Origin: Butyrivibrio sp. YAB3001
Lineage (GTDB): Bacteria > Bacillota > Clostridia > Lachnospirales > Lachnospiraceae
Assembly: GCF_900112195.1 (NCBI RefSeq)
Contig: NZ_FOKR01000011.1
Span: 91,120 to 155,119, forward strand
DNA: 64,000 nucleotides
Direction of reading: 5' to 3'
Under the pieces are notes generated by a model. It was not told where the DNA came from and searched no databases. It was given only the letters and a program-made list of their open reading frames with translations. This document shows positions 50,926 to 59,458 of this stretch, piece by piece; within the stretch, counting starts at the first letter, position 1, and the number at the start of each line of letters is the position of its first letter. Made by a program: the position numbers and the translations under genes.

Positions 50926-51735
50926 TTGGAAGACAAAAAACATCGTAGCTTGTATCAAATATGTAATGAAGCTGTGGATAAAAGAGAAGATTTTAATTTG
51001 TCTGCACATAAATGTTCAGAATACTTTTTGGATATGGCGGATGCTGTAGGGTTCGATGTTAATCTTTTGAAATCCGGTACAAGCAAAAACAGCGGGATGA
51101 AAATTCATGAGGATGATGCTGGTTTTGTCATCGACATGTTGAAGGATTACGGTAGCTGCGAAGAATATCTTAATCTAAGAAAGGGTAAGTATGAAGATGT
51201 TCCAATGGATGTAAGAGAAAAGCTGTTATTTGGCTTCTGTGACATGTTGCGTAGAAGTGGTGCATCACCTGATGTAATTAATGAAACTTGGCGGAAGATG
51301 CGTCTTACCATGCAGATGGATTTGCAACCAATAGTAGAGCGATTTAATAATCAGATAAGCTTACTTGCAGGTCTTAAAGATGAATTATTGGATGATGTTT
51401 CTTTCGCAAATGAGGATAGGGATGTATTGTTATCGTATTATTCTTCCCAGATTGCTAATTTGATTGCAGACTTGAAGCATATAAAGAATCTGTTTTGCAG
51501 CATCAGGGAAAAAGAGATGGATGACATCATACAGTTAGAGACTTTGGAAGAGGACCCGGATAAAAGAAATTCGATAAAGGGAATAAGACTGATCAAAGAA
51601 ATAAGAAACGATGAAGATTATTTGTTTGCCATAAAAAGGCGTAAGCAAGTCATGGAAAGAGGAGGTCAAATATCGAAAAAAAGAAAAGAGCTTGAAGAAT
51701 TGAATGCTCAAATCGATGCCATCGGTAGAAAATAA
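50926..51735 (+). CDS. Helical cytoplasmic protein, unknown
   Basis: The 269-residue protein is predicted to be mostly helical, with a C-terminal coiled coil ('RKQVMERGGQISKKRKELEELNAQI'). The start is TTG 50926 after GGAGGGG (50912-50918). The longer frame back to 50839 lacks a ribosome site. No domain was recognised. Confidence 0.55.
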   Translation: MEDKKHRSLYQICNEAVDKREDFNLSAHKCSEYFLDMADAVGFDVNLLKSGTSKNSGMKIHEDDAGFVIDMLKDYGSCEEYLNLRKGKYEDVPMDVREKLLFGFCDMLRRSGASPDVINETWRKMRLTMQMDLQPIVERFNNQISLLAGLKDELLDDVSFANEDRDVLLSYYSSQIANLIADLKHIKNLFCSIREKEMDDIIQLETLEEDPDKRNSIKGIRLIKEIRNDEDYLFAIKRRKQVMERGGQISKKRKELEELNAQIDAIGRK

Positions 51736-51768
51736 TGTCTGAAGATTTTTGGTGAGGAATACAGAGAT

Positions 51769-51894
51769 ATGGCAATTCATCAGATATTTTTAAAGGATCC
51801 AATTGAAATTTTACTGGAGGCTCAAGAGCAGGTTGATAATTATCACGAGATGATGAAAGAGATTAGAGAAAAGAACAATGATCAACCCTTCTGA
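51769..51894 (+). CDS. 41-residue ORF, possible small protein
   Basis: ATG 51769 opens a frame (MAIHQIFLKDPIEILLEAQEQVD ... NNDQPF) to TGA at 51892, with a GAGG site about ten bases before. It is helical and charged, similar in character to the upstream protein. Low certainty. Confidence 0.35.
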   Translation: MAIHQIFLKDPIEILLEAQEQVDNYHEMMKEIREKNNDQPF

Positions 51895-52036
51895 TTTATA
51901 GCTGGATGGACATATATGTGCTTGAATGCCAGTATTTGTGCGGGTTTGGATTTGTACGGTGTATGGGACACCTAAAATGTTTTAATGGTATCACCAGAAA
52001 AGCACCCTAATCCTAGGAAAGAAAGGAGGTTTTCCT

Positions 52037-52564
52037 ATGAGACAAATTGATCCGTACAAAAGAATATGTTTTATGTGTGAGCAGGCAGACTTGGTGCCCA
52101 AGGAAGTGTGCTCATTATCCAAGACATTATTTACACTATATCAAGATTCAAAGATAGCAGCGATTCCAAGGCACAGTCCAATCAGCAAGGAGAAAGAGGA
52201 CCAGCAGAAGAGAAAGCTCAGAAGAGAGTTCCTGAACATTGCCAAGTTGCCGGTTGATTCGTTTGATGCACAGAAAGCATTTGTTTGGGATGCACTATCA
52301 TGTCCGTGGATCGATGAGAAGATCATGATGGTGATTGATAAGATGGAGATGTTTCCACCGGACGGACCTATATATAAGAAGATACTCATTTCAAGTTATC
52401 TTTCTGAATACAAATCAGAGCTTCAGCTTTTTGATGAGTGCAGTCTTCGGAAAACAGCATTCTACAAGAAGCGGGAGGCAGCTCTTACATTATTTGGAAT
52501 AACCATGTGGAACTATGCGGAGATCAGAGAGCAGGAAGATAGGGATAATGGTCTCATTGATTAA
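52037..52564 (+). CDS. Unknown helical protein, possibly phage-type regulator
   Basis: The 175-residue protein has conserved Cys and basic residues in its first third and ends 'LRKTAFYKKREAALTLFGITMWNYAEIRE', a helix pair reminiscent of ArpU/DUF1492-like phage late regulators. ATG 52037 follows AGGAGG. The assignment is tentative. Confidence 0.5.
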   Translation: MRQIDPYKRICFMCEQADLVPKEVCSLSKTLFTLYQDSKIAAIPRHSPISKEKEDQQKRKLRREFLNIAKLPVDSFDAQKAFVWDALSCPWIDEKIMMVIDKMEMFPPDGPIYKKILISSYLSEYKSELQLFDECSLRKTAFYKKREAALTLFGITMWNYAEIREQEDRDNGLID

Positions 52565-52932
52565 ATGCTGCGAACATTAGGCGGACATACCGCGAACAAA
52601 ATGCGAACAAGCCATGGACTTATAGCGGAGTAAGTAAGAACTAAGTGGGGACTTCGGAGAAGGACTTTTGTGGTAAAATTTTCATGCTGTGACGGACGCA
52701 GCTTTTTGGAAACAGCTGGTTTTCTGCTGAGGGGAGCAGGAAATTAGTAAATGTGTACAAATAATAGGGCAGAACAACTGTTCGATTTTTACTTGTGACA
52801 TATGATTAAGACTACTATAATTGGAATATAGCAACCGCGGTGCTATAACAAAGATCAGCTAACGGTTTTCTTTCCCTAATCCGTTAATTGTAACTGTTAA
52901 CAATTGGTTTTGTTCGCTTGGGGGTGAAGAGT
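52565..52932. other. Non-coding stretch with inverted repeats
   Basis: About 370 bases carry no credible gene. AACGG/CCGTT (52861-52887) and AATTGT-N8-ACAATT (52886-52905) lie just upstream of the zinc-ribbon gene and may be regulatory. Confidence 0.4.
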
Positions 52933-53178
52933 TTGAAAAAAGCGAAGGTATCCATGGAGGGAGAACGCTGGGTGAACTGCCCGGTGTGTGGTAACAGGAT
53001 CATGAAGGCTAGAAGCGCAGATGTAGATGAGAAGTGCGAGATATGCGGCAACACGATTACAATATACGCGACAAAGTGGTTTGTCACCACGATTGTAAAC
53101 GATGAAGAGAATGATAACGAGTCATTCACAGACAGGATGAACAGATATAAGAAAGCACTTGAGATGCTAACAAATTAA
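52933..53178 (+). CDS. Zinc-ribbon protein, cysteine-rich KTR-like
   Basis: The 81-residue protein has two CxxC knuckles ('CPVCGNRIMKARSADVDEKCEICG') and 'GERWVNCP', similar to the cysteine-rich KTR domain of conjugative elements. The start is TTG 52933 after GGGGGTG; ATG 52954 is a shorter option. It is likely a DNA- or RNA-associated small protein. Confidence 0.65.
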   Translation: MKKAKVSMEGERWVNCPVCGNRIMKARSADVDEKCEICGNTITIYATKWFVTTIVNDEENDNESFTDRMNRYKKALEMLTN

Positions 53179-53332
53179 CTTAGCCAGAAGCTTCTGGCAG
53201 ATGGACAACTTAATATGTATTGAGATAGTGCATGGACTAGTGCAGAGCCATAGGGCCAGGAACAGCATCCACTATCAAAAGATTTGCCAAGAGCTTAAAG
53301 AGTCATGTAACTAACAACATGTAACATCGAAG

Positions 53333-53404
53333 GAGTCTGCAAAACGGAAGTATACCGAAAGGTTTTTACCTTAGGTTTATTAAAGTTTTGCAGACTCTTT
53401 TTAT
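53333..53404 (+). terminator. Long leader hairpin before the XRE gene
   Basis: GAGTCTGCAAAAC (53333-53345) pairs perfectly over 13 bp with 53385-53397, followed by TTTTTATA. The loop holds a small ACC/GGT stem. It precedes the HTH gene start (53457), so it either ends upstream transcripts or attenuates this gene. Confidence 0.7.
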
Positions 53405-53456
53405 ATGCTCTTGGCGCGGTTGCTTCCGTTTTGTGGATCCCGGAAACGGAGGAGAA

Positions 53457-53786
53457 ATGACACTCGGAGAAAAAATCAGAACAATCAGAAAACAGAAAGG
53501 GATCAGCCAGGAAGCACTGGCAGCAATGGTTTATACCAAGAAGCAGACCATATCACTTTATGAGCAGGACAAGCTGGAACTCAAGGTATCTGTTCTTACG
53601 AGAATAGCAAGTGCGCTGAAGGTACCAGTTACCACTCTTTTGGAAGAGACCGAGGAAGAGAGGATGTTGGAAGATTACTATGCTAAATATGATGCCATTG
53701 AAGCAAGCGCACTTATAAAAAGTATGAGACCAGAACTTAGGAAAGTGGCCATGGTCCAGCTCAGGGCTCTTGTCACACTGGAGTAA
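53457..53786 (+). CDS. HTH XRE regulator
   Basis: The 109-residue protein begins with a Cro/CI-type helix-turn-helix ('LGEKIRTIRKQKGISQEALAAMVYTKKQTISLYEQDKLELKVSVLTRIASALKV'), followed by a helical tail. ATG 53457 follows GGAGGAG. It is likely the element's repressor-type regulator near the integration genes. Confidence 0.8.
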   Translation: MTLGEKIRTIRKQKGISQEALAAMVYTKKQTISLYEQDKLELKVSVLTRIASALKVPVTTLLEETEEERMLEDYYAKYDAIEASALIKSMRPELRKVAMVQLRALVTLE

Positions 53787-53939
53787 TACGATAACTGTAA
53801 ATCAATTCTCCATTGACCCCAAGTCAATACTTTGGGACTCGTTGGACATCCTGGAGCGCCATAGAATGGAACCTGTAAGGAAGAGATAACCGGTAATTAT
53901 TTCTCACACGAAGCTGTTGCCTCTATATGGAGGGGAACA

Positions 53940-54488
53940 ATGGCAAGTTTTGTCAAAGAGTATGCGGCAGCCGATGCTGCAGGAAGAGTAAAGCTTATCT
54001 ATAGTAACTTTTCAAACTTTCTTGGAATCATCGACAGCAGGATCGATGGCCTGGTTTATCTCATTGAGAATGAGAAGGCATACAACAGAAGGGCTCAAAA
54101 CGGAGATCTTGGAGTCAGGGTACAGACCAGTAAGATAAGTGATATCACTGGGAACACAGCTTCCAGTGAGGCAGATACAAGGAATGCAATTATCATCTGC
54201 GATTTCTCAGGGGGAGAGCTGGATGATACAGACAAGAGCGATGAGTACAAGGAAGAGGCGATCATGCTAAAGCGCATGAGAAGGGACTATCAACTCTTCA
54301 ACAATCAGTTAAACAGGCTTGATGAAAAAGACAGAGAACTTCTTATATGGTACATGAAATCACATGATGACGTTGCTGCTGAAGCGGAAAAGCTAGGGAT
54401 TGCAATTGATTCGGTAAGGAAACAGGTCTTTCGAACCAAGCAGGCAGTATTTAAACAGACAATTGATTACATGGAAGGAAGATTATAG
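53940..54488 (+). CDS. Sigma factor region-4-like protein
   Basis: The 182-residue protein has a helical N-terminal half and a C-terminal 'RLDEKDRELLIWYMKSHDDVAAEAEKLGIAIDSVRKQVFRTKQAVFKQ', which resembles sigma-70 region 4. ATG 53940 follows GGAGGGG. It lies ahead of the excisionase-like and integrase genes and may activate them. The assignment rests on the helix-turn-helix pattern. Confidence 0.65.
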   Translation: MASFVKEYAAADAAGRVKLIYSNFSNFLGIIDSRIDGLVYLIENEKAYNRRAQNGDLGVRVQTSKISDITGNTASSEADTRNAIIICDFSGGELDDTDKSDEYKEEAIMLKRMRRDYQLFNNQLNRLDEKDRELLIWYMKSHDDVAAEAEKLGIAIDSVRKQVFRTKQAVFKQTIDYMEGRL

Positions 54489-54498
54489 GAGGAGTGTT

Positions 54499-54735
54499 AT
54501 GCCAAAGCCAAGAGCAAAAGAACTGGTGCCGGATCTTGAGAATATGATTGTGTCCGGTCAGAAGAAATTTGTCAGATATGATAATGGTGTTGAACTATAC
54601 TCAGTATGCGATAAAACTTTGAGAGATTGGGTAAGGGAATCAGGTGCGGAGTATAAGATAGGGAGGATGGTGCTTATAAACACTAATATACTTGATGAAT
54701 GGCTTGAGAATTTCCGTACATCAAAACAGTATTAA
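54499..54735 (+). CDS. DUF6462 excisionase-like protein
   Basis: The 78-residue protein is a single domain of the DUF6462 type ('KKFVRYDNGVELYSVCDKTLRDWVRESGAEYKIGRMVLINTNILDEWL'), the same as each half of the proteins at 932 and 56869. ATG 54499 follows AGGAGG. Placement just before the integrase fits a recombination directionality factor. Confidence 0.75.
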   Translation: MPKPRAKELVPDLENMIVSGQKKFVRYDNGVELYSVCDKTLRDWVRESGAEYKIGRMVLINTNILDEWLENFRTSKQY

Positions 54736-54824
54736 CGGATTCATCCAATCAAATTCAAACAGATACTAATGCGTCCAAATAGCAGTAACCATGCGGGTTG
54801 CACGATAATATTTGGATTGAAACG

Positions 54825-54874
54825 GAGGAACAGCGCGGATTATAATGATAGTAATTCAACTGTTCCTCTTTTTA
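54825..54874 (+). terminator. Terminator directly before the integrase
   Basis: GAGGAACAG (54825-54833) and CTGTTCCTC (54860-54868) form a perfect 9-bp stem with a T-tract. Integrase AAGGAGG begins within about ten bases, so transcription must start after or read through this site. Confidence 0.8.
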
Positions 54875-54887
54875 TAAGGAGGAAACA

Positions 54888-56123
54888 ATGGCAGGAAAAT
54901 TCGTATCAAGAAAAGATAGTAAAGGATATCAGCTGCATACAGGCGAATGTCAGAGAAATGATGGGAGATACGTTTACTCTTACACTGACCGGTTAGGTGT
55001 GAGGAGATCAATCTATTGCAAGACTCTGGCAGGACTCAGGGAGAAAGAGAGGGAACTTCGAAGAGGATACGAGGATGGTCTTGACGTGCATAAGGCCCAG
55101 CAGATTACTGTAGCTGATCTTGTTGAGAAGTATCTGGAGAATAAGAACAATCTCAAGGTATGTACCAAGGGAATGTATGTATTTTGTTTCAAGCGATATA
55201 TTAAAGATAGCTTTGGAAAACGTAAGATCACGGAAGTGAAGTATTCGGATGTTCTTACTTATTATTTTCATATGCTTAAGGTGGAAGGTTACAGTGGCAG
55301 CATTGTAGATCATGTTCATGGCCTTTTGCACCCTGCATTCAAGATGGCTGTAAGAGACGGTCTTCTTAGGATGAATCCTACAGAAGGTGCAATGGCTGAG
55401 GTAAAGGCAAGCAAGTATTTTGTTGTTGAAAAGAGAGAGGCGCTTACCGTAGAGCAGCAGAAAGCTTTCATGGATTATCTTAAGGATAATCGGGAATATG
55501 CCGGGTGGGTTCCCATTGTCACTGTGCTTCTTGGAACCGGGATGCGTATAGGCGAATGCCTTGGACTTACCTGGAATGATCTGAATTTTGAAGAGAGGAC
55601 CATTTCTGTAAACCATACGCTTACTGACAGACCAGATGAGAATGGTCATACGCAGAAGAGGATCGAAACTCCAAAGTCTAAGGCTGGAACAAGGATCATC
55701 CCGATGGTCGATGAGGTGTTCGATGCTTTTCTTGATGAGTACCAGATTCAGAAATGCCTGGGATTCTGTGAGGAAGAGATCGACGGATATAAGGACTTTG
55801 TCTTTGCGACAGCTACGCACACTGTTTATCTTGCCTCGGCAGTTAATCATGCAATTCACAGAGCTGCCAACAGTTACAATGAAAAGGAAAAACACAGAGC
55901 TGAGTATGAGGAAAGAGAAGCACTTCTTCTGCCAAGCTTTTCGGCGCACAACCTCCGTCATACTTTCTGTACAAGACTCTGCGAGAATGATGTGAACCTG
56001 AAAGTCATCCAGACTATCATGGGGCACTCTGATATAACAACCACAATGAACATATACGCAGATTGTCATAAAGAAAAGAAGAAGGAAGCGCTGGACAGTC
56101 TTAAAGGGAAGCTGATTTTGTAA
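54888..56123 (+). CDS. Tyrosine recombinase, integrase of element A
   Basis: The 411-residue phage-type integrase has an N-terminal arm-binding domain, a SAM-like core-binding domain (about residues 70-165) and a catalytic domain with Arg220, His354-x-x-Arg357 ('HNLRHTFCTR'), His380 ('MGHSD') and Tyr390 ('IYADCH'). All five residues are present. It would excise and insert the element at its att site, which should lie near 56124-56868 and the left end near 532-768. Confidence 0.93.
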   Translation: MAGKFVSRKDSKGYQLHTGECQRNDGRYVYSYTDRLGVRRSIYCKTLAGLREKERELRRGYEDGLDVHKAQQITVADLVEKYLENKNNLKVCTKGMYVFCFKRYIKDSFGKRKITEVKYSDVLTYYFHMLKVEGYSGSIVDHVHGLLHPAFKMAVRDGLLRMNPTEGAMAEVKASKYFVVEKREALTVEQQKAFMDYLKDNREYAGWVPIVTVLLGTGMRIGECLGLTWNDLNFEERTISVNHTLTDRPDENGHTQKRIETPKSKAGTRIIPMVDEVFDAFLDEYQIQKCLGFCEEEIDGYKDFVFATATHTVYLASAVNHAIHRAANSYNEKEKHRAEYEEREALLLPSFSAHNLRHTFCTRLCENDVNLKVIQTIMGHSDITTTMNIYADCHKEKKKEALDSLKGKLIL

Positions 56124-56606
56124 ATGCTGTTGTTCCCAAAATGGGAACAGCAGAACATCTGCATTCGTATATGAAGTGGTCGGAAAATCCTAGTGACAGC
56201 CAGTGTTTCACGCGGTATAATATATGGGTAAACAGTAATTCCGAGATGTGCCTTGAAAAATGTAATGTCCTATAGTTGGGAAATGGCATTTTCAGGTACT
56301 GCATGATGAGCTAAGTGGTATTCGGAATAGAGCACCACTTAAAAAAGGAGTTGCCACAGTTACGACTACATTTTCGTTCCCCTCAGTACCGTTCGAGGGA
56401 GTAATTCGGAAGTGTTTCTTATGGATAAGTTCCCTTCAATTCCGCTTAATTCTGCAAGAGGGACATTATCATCCATTTGTTCCCGACCTTGAAATCACAG
56501 AAGTAACACACGGACTCATTAGGAATCACTGAAATCCATAGACGTACTATGTTATCCAAAAATGCAACATTTTTACAACGAATTCATTGGACAAGTACGG
56601 AGCTAT

Positions 56607-56636
56607 TTGGACTTGTATGTAGTTTTTATCTAAAAT
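56607..56636 (+). promoter_or_regulatory. Candidate promoter of replicon module B
   Basis: TTGGAC (56607-56612) and TAAAAT (56631-56636) are 18 bases apart. A nearby ACAAGT/ACTTGT inverted repeat could be an operator. Confidence 0.4.
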
Positions 56637-56694
56637 AAAAAGGACATCAGTGGTGTGTCAAAAGACAATTTCTACTTGCTTAAAAAACGCATTT

Positions 56695-56725
56695 TGGGAT
56701 AGGAACTTTAAAAGTTTCTATCCCA
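56695..56725 (+). other. Long leader hairpin of module B
   Basis: Arms 56695-56709 and 56711-56725 form a 15-bp stem with one G-T pair around one base. The stem is nested inside GACAATT/AATTGTC (56664-56670 and 56731-56737), giving a complex leader fold. Confidence 0.6.
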
Positions 56726-56771
56726 GGGTAATTGTCAAAGGAATAATCGGTTCAGACACATCACGCATTTG

Positions 56772-56812
56772 ACCACATTTCTCGAAGGAAGAGAAGATGT
56801 GGTTTTTTTGTA
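56772..56812 (+). terminator. Leader terminator of module B
   Basis: The stem 56772-56783 with 56791-56803 has one bulge and ends in seven T. It is 66 bases before the first gene, mirroring 836-888 in module A. A transcription-attenuation switch, perhaps using the hairpin at 56695-56725, is likely. Confidence 0.7.
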
Positions 56813-56868
56813 CCCAAAATTCTGATCTTCTTAATTGCATCTCGTAACACCAGAAACGGAGGTTACAG

Positions 56869-57327
56869 ATGAATCGTGGAAAATCCCCACCAGTTGACTT
56901 AGACAAGTATCTTGTCGGAAAAGAACATCGATATTGCACCTATCAGGACGGAGCCAGACTTTACAGCATGGCATATTGGTCATTTGTGACTCTGGCAAAA
57001 GAAGCCAAAGCCAATATAAAGCTTCGGAAAACTGCCCTTGTGGATTTAGATTTGATCGAGCAGTACATTGAACAATTTTGTGAAGAAGGAAACGAAAGTG
57101 AGGAAGTATTCATGGCTAGAAGAAAGAAAATCGAAGATTTAGCAGAAATCGTTAAGGAAGGTAAAAAGAAATACGTCAGGTACGCGGAGGGAGCAGAGCT
57201 CTATTCAATGGGGCTTCATACATTTGAAAGCCTTGCAAAGGAAGCTAAGGCCACAAGAAAGGTAAAGGGAGTGGTCCTCTGCAACACAGAAAAGATTGAT
57301 GCATTTATTGAGTCATTTGATGAATAA
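56869..57327 (+). CDS. DUF6462-type protein, first gene of module B
   Basis: The 152-residue homolog of the protein at 932 has the same two-domain layout ('HRYCTYQDGARLYSMAYWSF' and 'KYVRYAEGAELYSMGLHTF') and the shared 'MARRK' hinge. ATG 56869 follows GGAGG. It is probably a DNA-binding regulator of the replicon. Confidence 0.72.
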   Translation: MNRGKSPPVDLDKYLVGKEHRYCTYQDGARLYSMAYWSFVTLAKEAKANIKLRKTALVDLDLIEQYIEQFCEEGNESEEVFMARRKKIEDLAEIVKEGKKKYVRYAEGAELYSMGLHTFESLAKEAKATRKVKGVVLCNTEKIDAFIESFDE

Positions 57328-57339
57328 GGGGGAAAAGAG

Positions 57340-58152
57340 ATGTCTAAAGTTATAGCAGTTGCAAACCAAAAAGGCGGGGTAGGGAAGACAGTAACAAGTG
57401 TGAATCTTGGTATTGGACTTGCCAGGGAAGGTTACAAGGTACTCATGATAGATGCGGATCCTCAGGGCAGCATGTCAATAAGTCTTGGATGTGATGAACC
57501 GGACAGACTTGATTATTCTCTTGCCACAGCACTTGTAAATATTATCAATGATGAGCCTGTGGATGTATCAAAAGGAATTATCCACCATGCAGAAGGTGTT
57601 GATCTGATGCCGGGAAATATTGAGCTCTCAAGCTTGGAAATAAGCATGACCGGAGTTATCAGCAGGGAAACAATCCTCAGAGAATATGTGGATAACGCCA
57701 GAAATATTTATGATTTTGTGATTATTGACTGTATGCCATCCCTTGGAATGATGACGATTAACGCACTTGCCTGTGCAGATTCAGTAATTATTCCGTGCCA
57801 GGCAGCATATCTTCCTGTAAAGGGCCTTCAGCAGCTTATAAAGACCATAGGAAGAGTTAAACGTCAGCTTAATCCAAAACTCGAGATAGAGGGAATTCTC
57901 ATTACTATGGTTGATAACAGAACCAATTATGCCAAAGATATAGCGGCTCAGATTTACGAAGCTTATTCCTCAAGCATAAATGTTTTTGAAACTGAGATCC
58001 CTCTTTCAGTAAGAGCTGCAGAAATAAGTGCTTCAGGAAGCAGCTTGTATCAGTACGATCCAAAAGGAAAAGCAGCATTTGCTTACACATCATTTATCAG
58101 GGAGGTTATGAACAATGACACAAAGAGTTGGTCAGAAAGTAAAGCTATCTAG
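57340..58152 (+). CDS. parA: ParA family partition ATPase (module B)
   Basis: The 270-residue protein has KGGVGKT at residues 11-17 and matches the module A ParA almost throughout, with most differences conservative. ATG 57340 follows GGGGG. It ends with a 38-base overlap with parB, as in module A. Two near-identical ParA proteins in one cell could cross-react with both ParB proteins. Confidence 0.93.
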   Translation: MSKVIAVANQKGGVGKTVTSVNLGIGLAREGYKVLMIDADPQGSMSISLGCDEPDRLDYSLATALVNIINDEPVDVSKGIIHHAEGVDLMPGNIELSSLEISMTGVISRETILREYVDNARNIYDFVIIDCMPSLGMMTINALACADSVIIPCQAAYLPVKGLQQLIKTIGRVKRQLNPKLEIEGILITMVDNRTNYAKDIAAQIYEAYSSSINVFETEIPLSVRAAEISASGSSLYQYDPKGKAAFAYTSFIREVMNNDTKSWSESKAI

Positions 58153-59026
58153 TATAGATGAGCTCCTCGGTGTTCCAAGCACCGAGGGGACTGTAGATCT
58201 TGATGTAATGACTATCTATCCTTTTGAAAACCATCCTTTCAGGGTCGTTGATGATGAAAAGATGGAAGAACTTGTTGAAAGCATCAAGGAAAGCGGAGTG
58301 CTTACTCCTGTTCTAGTAAGACCTGATGATGAAGGAACTTACGAGATGATTTCCGGTCATAGAAGACTTCACGCGGCTAAAAGAGCTGGACTTCGCAAGA
58401 TTCCTGCAATCATCAAGGAAATGACCAATGATGATGCGACAATCGCCATGGTTGACTCTAACATGCAAAGAGAAGAGATTCTACCAAGCGAAAGAGCTTT
58501 TTCACTCAAAATGAAGATGGATGCCATGAATCATAGAGGTAGCCGTTCAGATTTAACTTTGTCCACTGAGCGGACAAAGTTCCATTCGGCAGAGTCGGTT
58601 GGTGAGACAGTAGGACTAAAACACTCACAGATTCATAGATATATTAGGCTTACATATCTTATCCCAAAGCTTTTGGATATGGTTGACGCTGGTAGATTGG
58701 CTCTTGCTGTAGCACAGGAAATATCATACTTCAATGACACCTATCAACAGTGGATATGGGAATACATCCACGAAAACGGCATGATCAAACAGGAACAGCT
58801 CATGGACCTTCGCCAATATCGTGATGATGACTCTCTTACACAGGAACAGATGATAGACATCCTTATCCAAAAGAGATCCACGCCACAGACCAGGAAGAAG
58901 ATCCTTATCACAGAACGTAAGCTCAACAAGTACTTCCCTGCTTATTATTCACAGTCTGAGATTGAAAGAGTTATCGTAAGTCTCTTAGAGCAATGGAAGG
59001 CATCGCAGGAAAGTGAGGAACAATAA
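58115..59026 (+). CDS. parB: ParB/RepB/Spo0J-type partition protein (module B)
   Basis: The 303-residue protein has the same boxes as the module A ParB, including SGHRRLHAAKRAG and the helix-turn-helix 'KHSQIHRYIRLTYL'. It keeps a longer linker (SRSDLTLSTERTKFHSAESVGET) encoded by the covarying dyad at 58555-58581. The downstream 'LALAVAQEISYFN' is closer to typical ParB than copy A. Confidence 0.9.
   Translation: MTQRVGQKVKLSSIDELLGVPSTEGTVDLDVMTIYPFENHPFRVVDDEKMEELVESIKESGVLTPVLVRPDDEGTYEMISGHRRLHAAKRAGLRKIPAIIKEMTNDDATIAMVDSNMQREEILPSERAFSLKMKMDAMNHRGSRSDLTLSTERTKFHSAESVGETVGLKHSQIHRYIRLTYLIPKLLDMVDAGRLALAVAQEISYFNDTYQQWIWEYIHENGMIKQEQLMDLRQYRDDDSLTQEQMIDILIQKRSTPQTRKKILITERKLNKYFPAYYSQSEIERVIVSLLEQWKASQESEEQ
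58147..58187. promoter_or_regulatory. Two dyads at the parA/parB junction (module B)
   Basis: ATCTA-GTA-TAGAT (58147-58159) and CCTCGGTG/CACCGAGG (58165-58172 and 58180-58187) are unchanged from module A, although surrounding synonymous sites elsewhere in the operon have diverged. Confidence 0.5.
58555..58581. promoter_or_regulatory. Covarying dyad inside parB (module B)
   Basis: AACTTTGTCC (58555-58564) and GGACAAAGTT (58572-58581) are perfect inverted repeats. Module A has C-G where this copy has T-A at the sixth position, changed on both arms. Confidence 0.55.
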
Positions 59027-59027
59027 C

Positions 59028-59393
59028 ATGATGGACTATTTTTACAACACTCAGGCACAGCAATTTGCTTCTGTAGAGATACCAAGGGAGCTGCTTACAG
59101 GGAAGAGCTTTTCTTCCCTGTCGGCTTCGGCCAAAATGCTTTATGCAGTTCTTTTGGACCGCATGGGCGAAGCTAAGAAACATAATTGGTTTGATGATGA
59201 TAACAGAGTCTACATCATTTATCCATTAAGTAAGATCCAGGAAGATATTAATTTCTCCAAGCACACAATAATTGATTGTATGAATGAACTTGAAGAATTT
59301 GGTCTTATATATAAGTTACAGGCAAAAGGTAAGCCAAGCAAGATCTACGTCAAAAATTTCAATCGTAGATGTAGATTTCAGCTGATTGGGTAG
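59028..59393 (+). CDS. RepA_N-like winged-helix protein (module B)
   Basis: The 121-residue protein is collinear with the one at 3064 ('FYNTQAQQFASVEIPREL', 'HTIIDCMNELEEFGLI'). ATG 59028 is chosen by alignment of the N-termini. It has the same role and uncertainty as its counterpart in module A. Confidence 0.75.
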   Translation: MMDYFYNTQAQQFASVEIPRELLTGKSFSSLSASAKMLYAVLLDRMGEAKKHNWFDDDNRVYIIYPLSKIQEDINFSKHTIIDCMNELEEFGLIYKLQAKGKPSKIYVKNFNRRCRFQLIG

Positions 59394-59458
59394 TGCAGAA
59401 ATTGCACCACTTAAATCCATGGAACGTCACAGAAAATCATTGAAGGGAGGAAAAAAGA

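Larger units (their letters stand above)
56124..56868 (+). other. Long structured non-coding region between integrase and module B
   Basis: No credible gene was found in 745 bases. A stem of about 11 bp (56127-56153) lies just after the integrase. AAGTGGT/ACCACTT, CCCTC/GAGGG and an ATTCCGA/TCGGAAT pair follow. Further right, TTGGAC repeats (56588, 56607), a 15-bp hairpin (56695-56725) and a terminator (56772-56803) precede module B. An attachment site, large structured RNA or replication control RNA are possible. Confidence 0.45.

Noticed and set aside
55008..56069. 353-codon open frame antisense to the integrase.
   Set aside because: It is the reverse shadow of the integrase catalytic domain, with no ribosome site and no recognisable domain.
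528..56386. The 11-mer at 528-538 recurs inverted at 56376-56386, near both element ends.
   Set aside because: Attachment-site repeats should be direct, and an 11-base match in this length of sequence is weak evidence.
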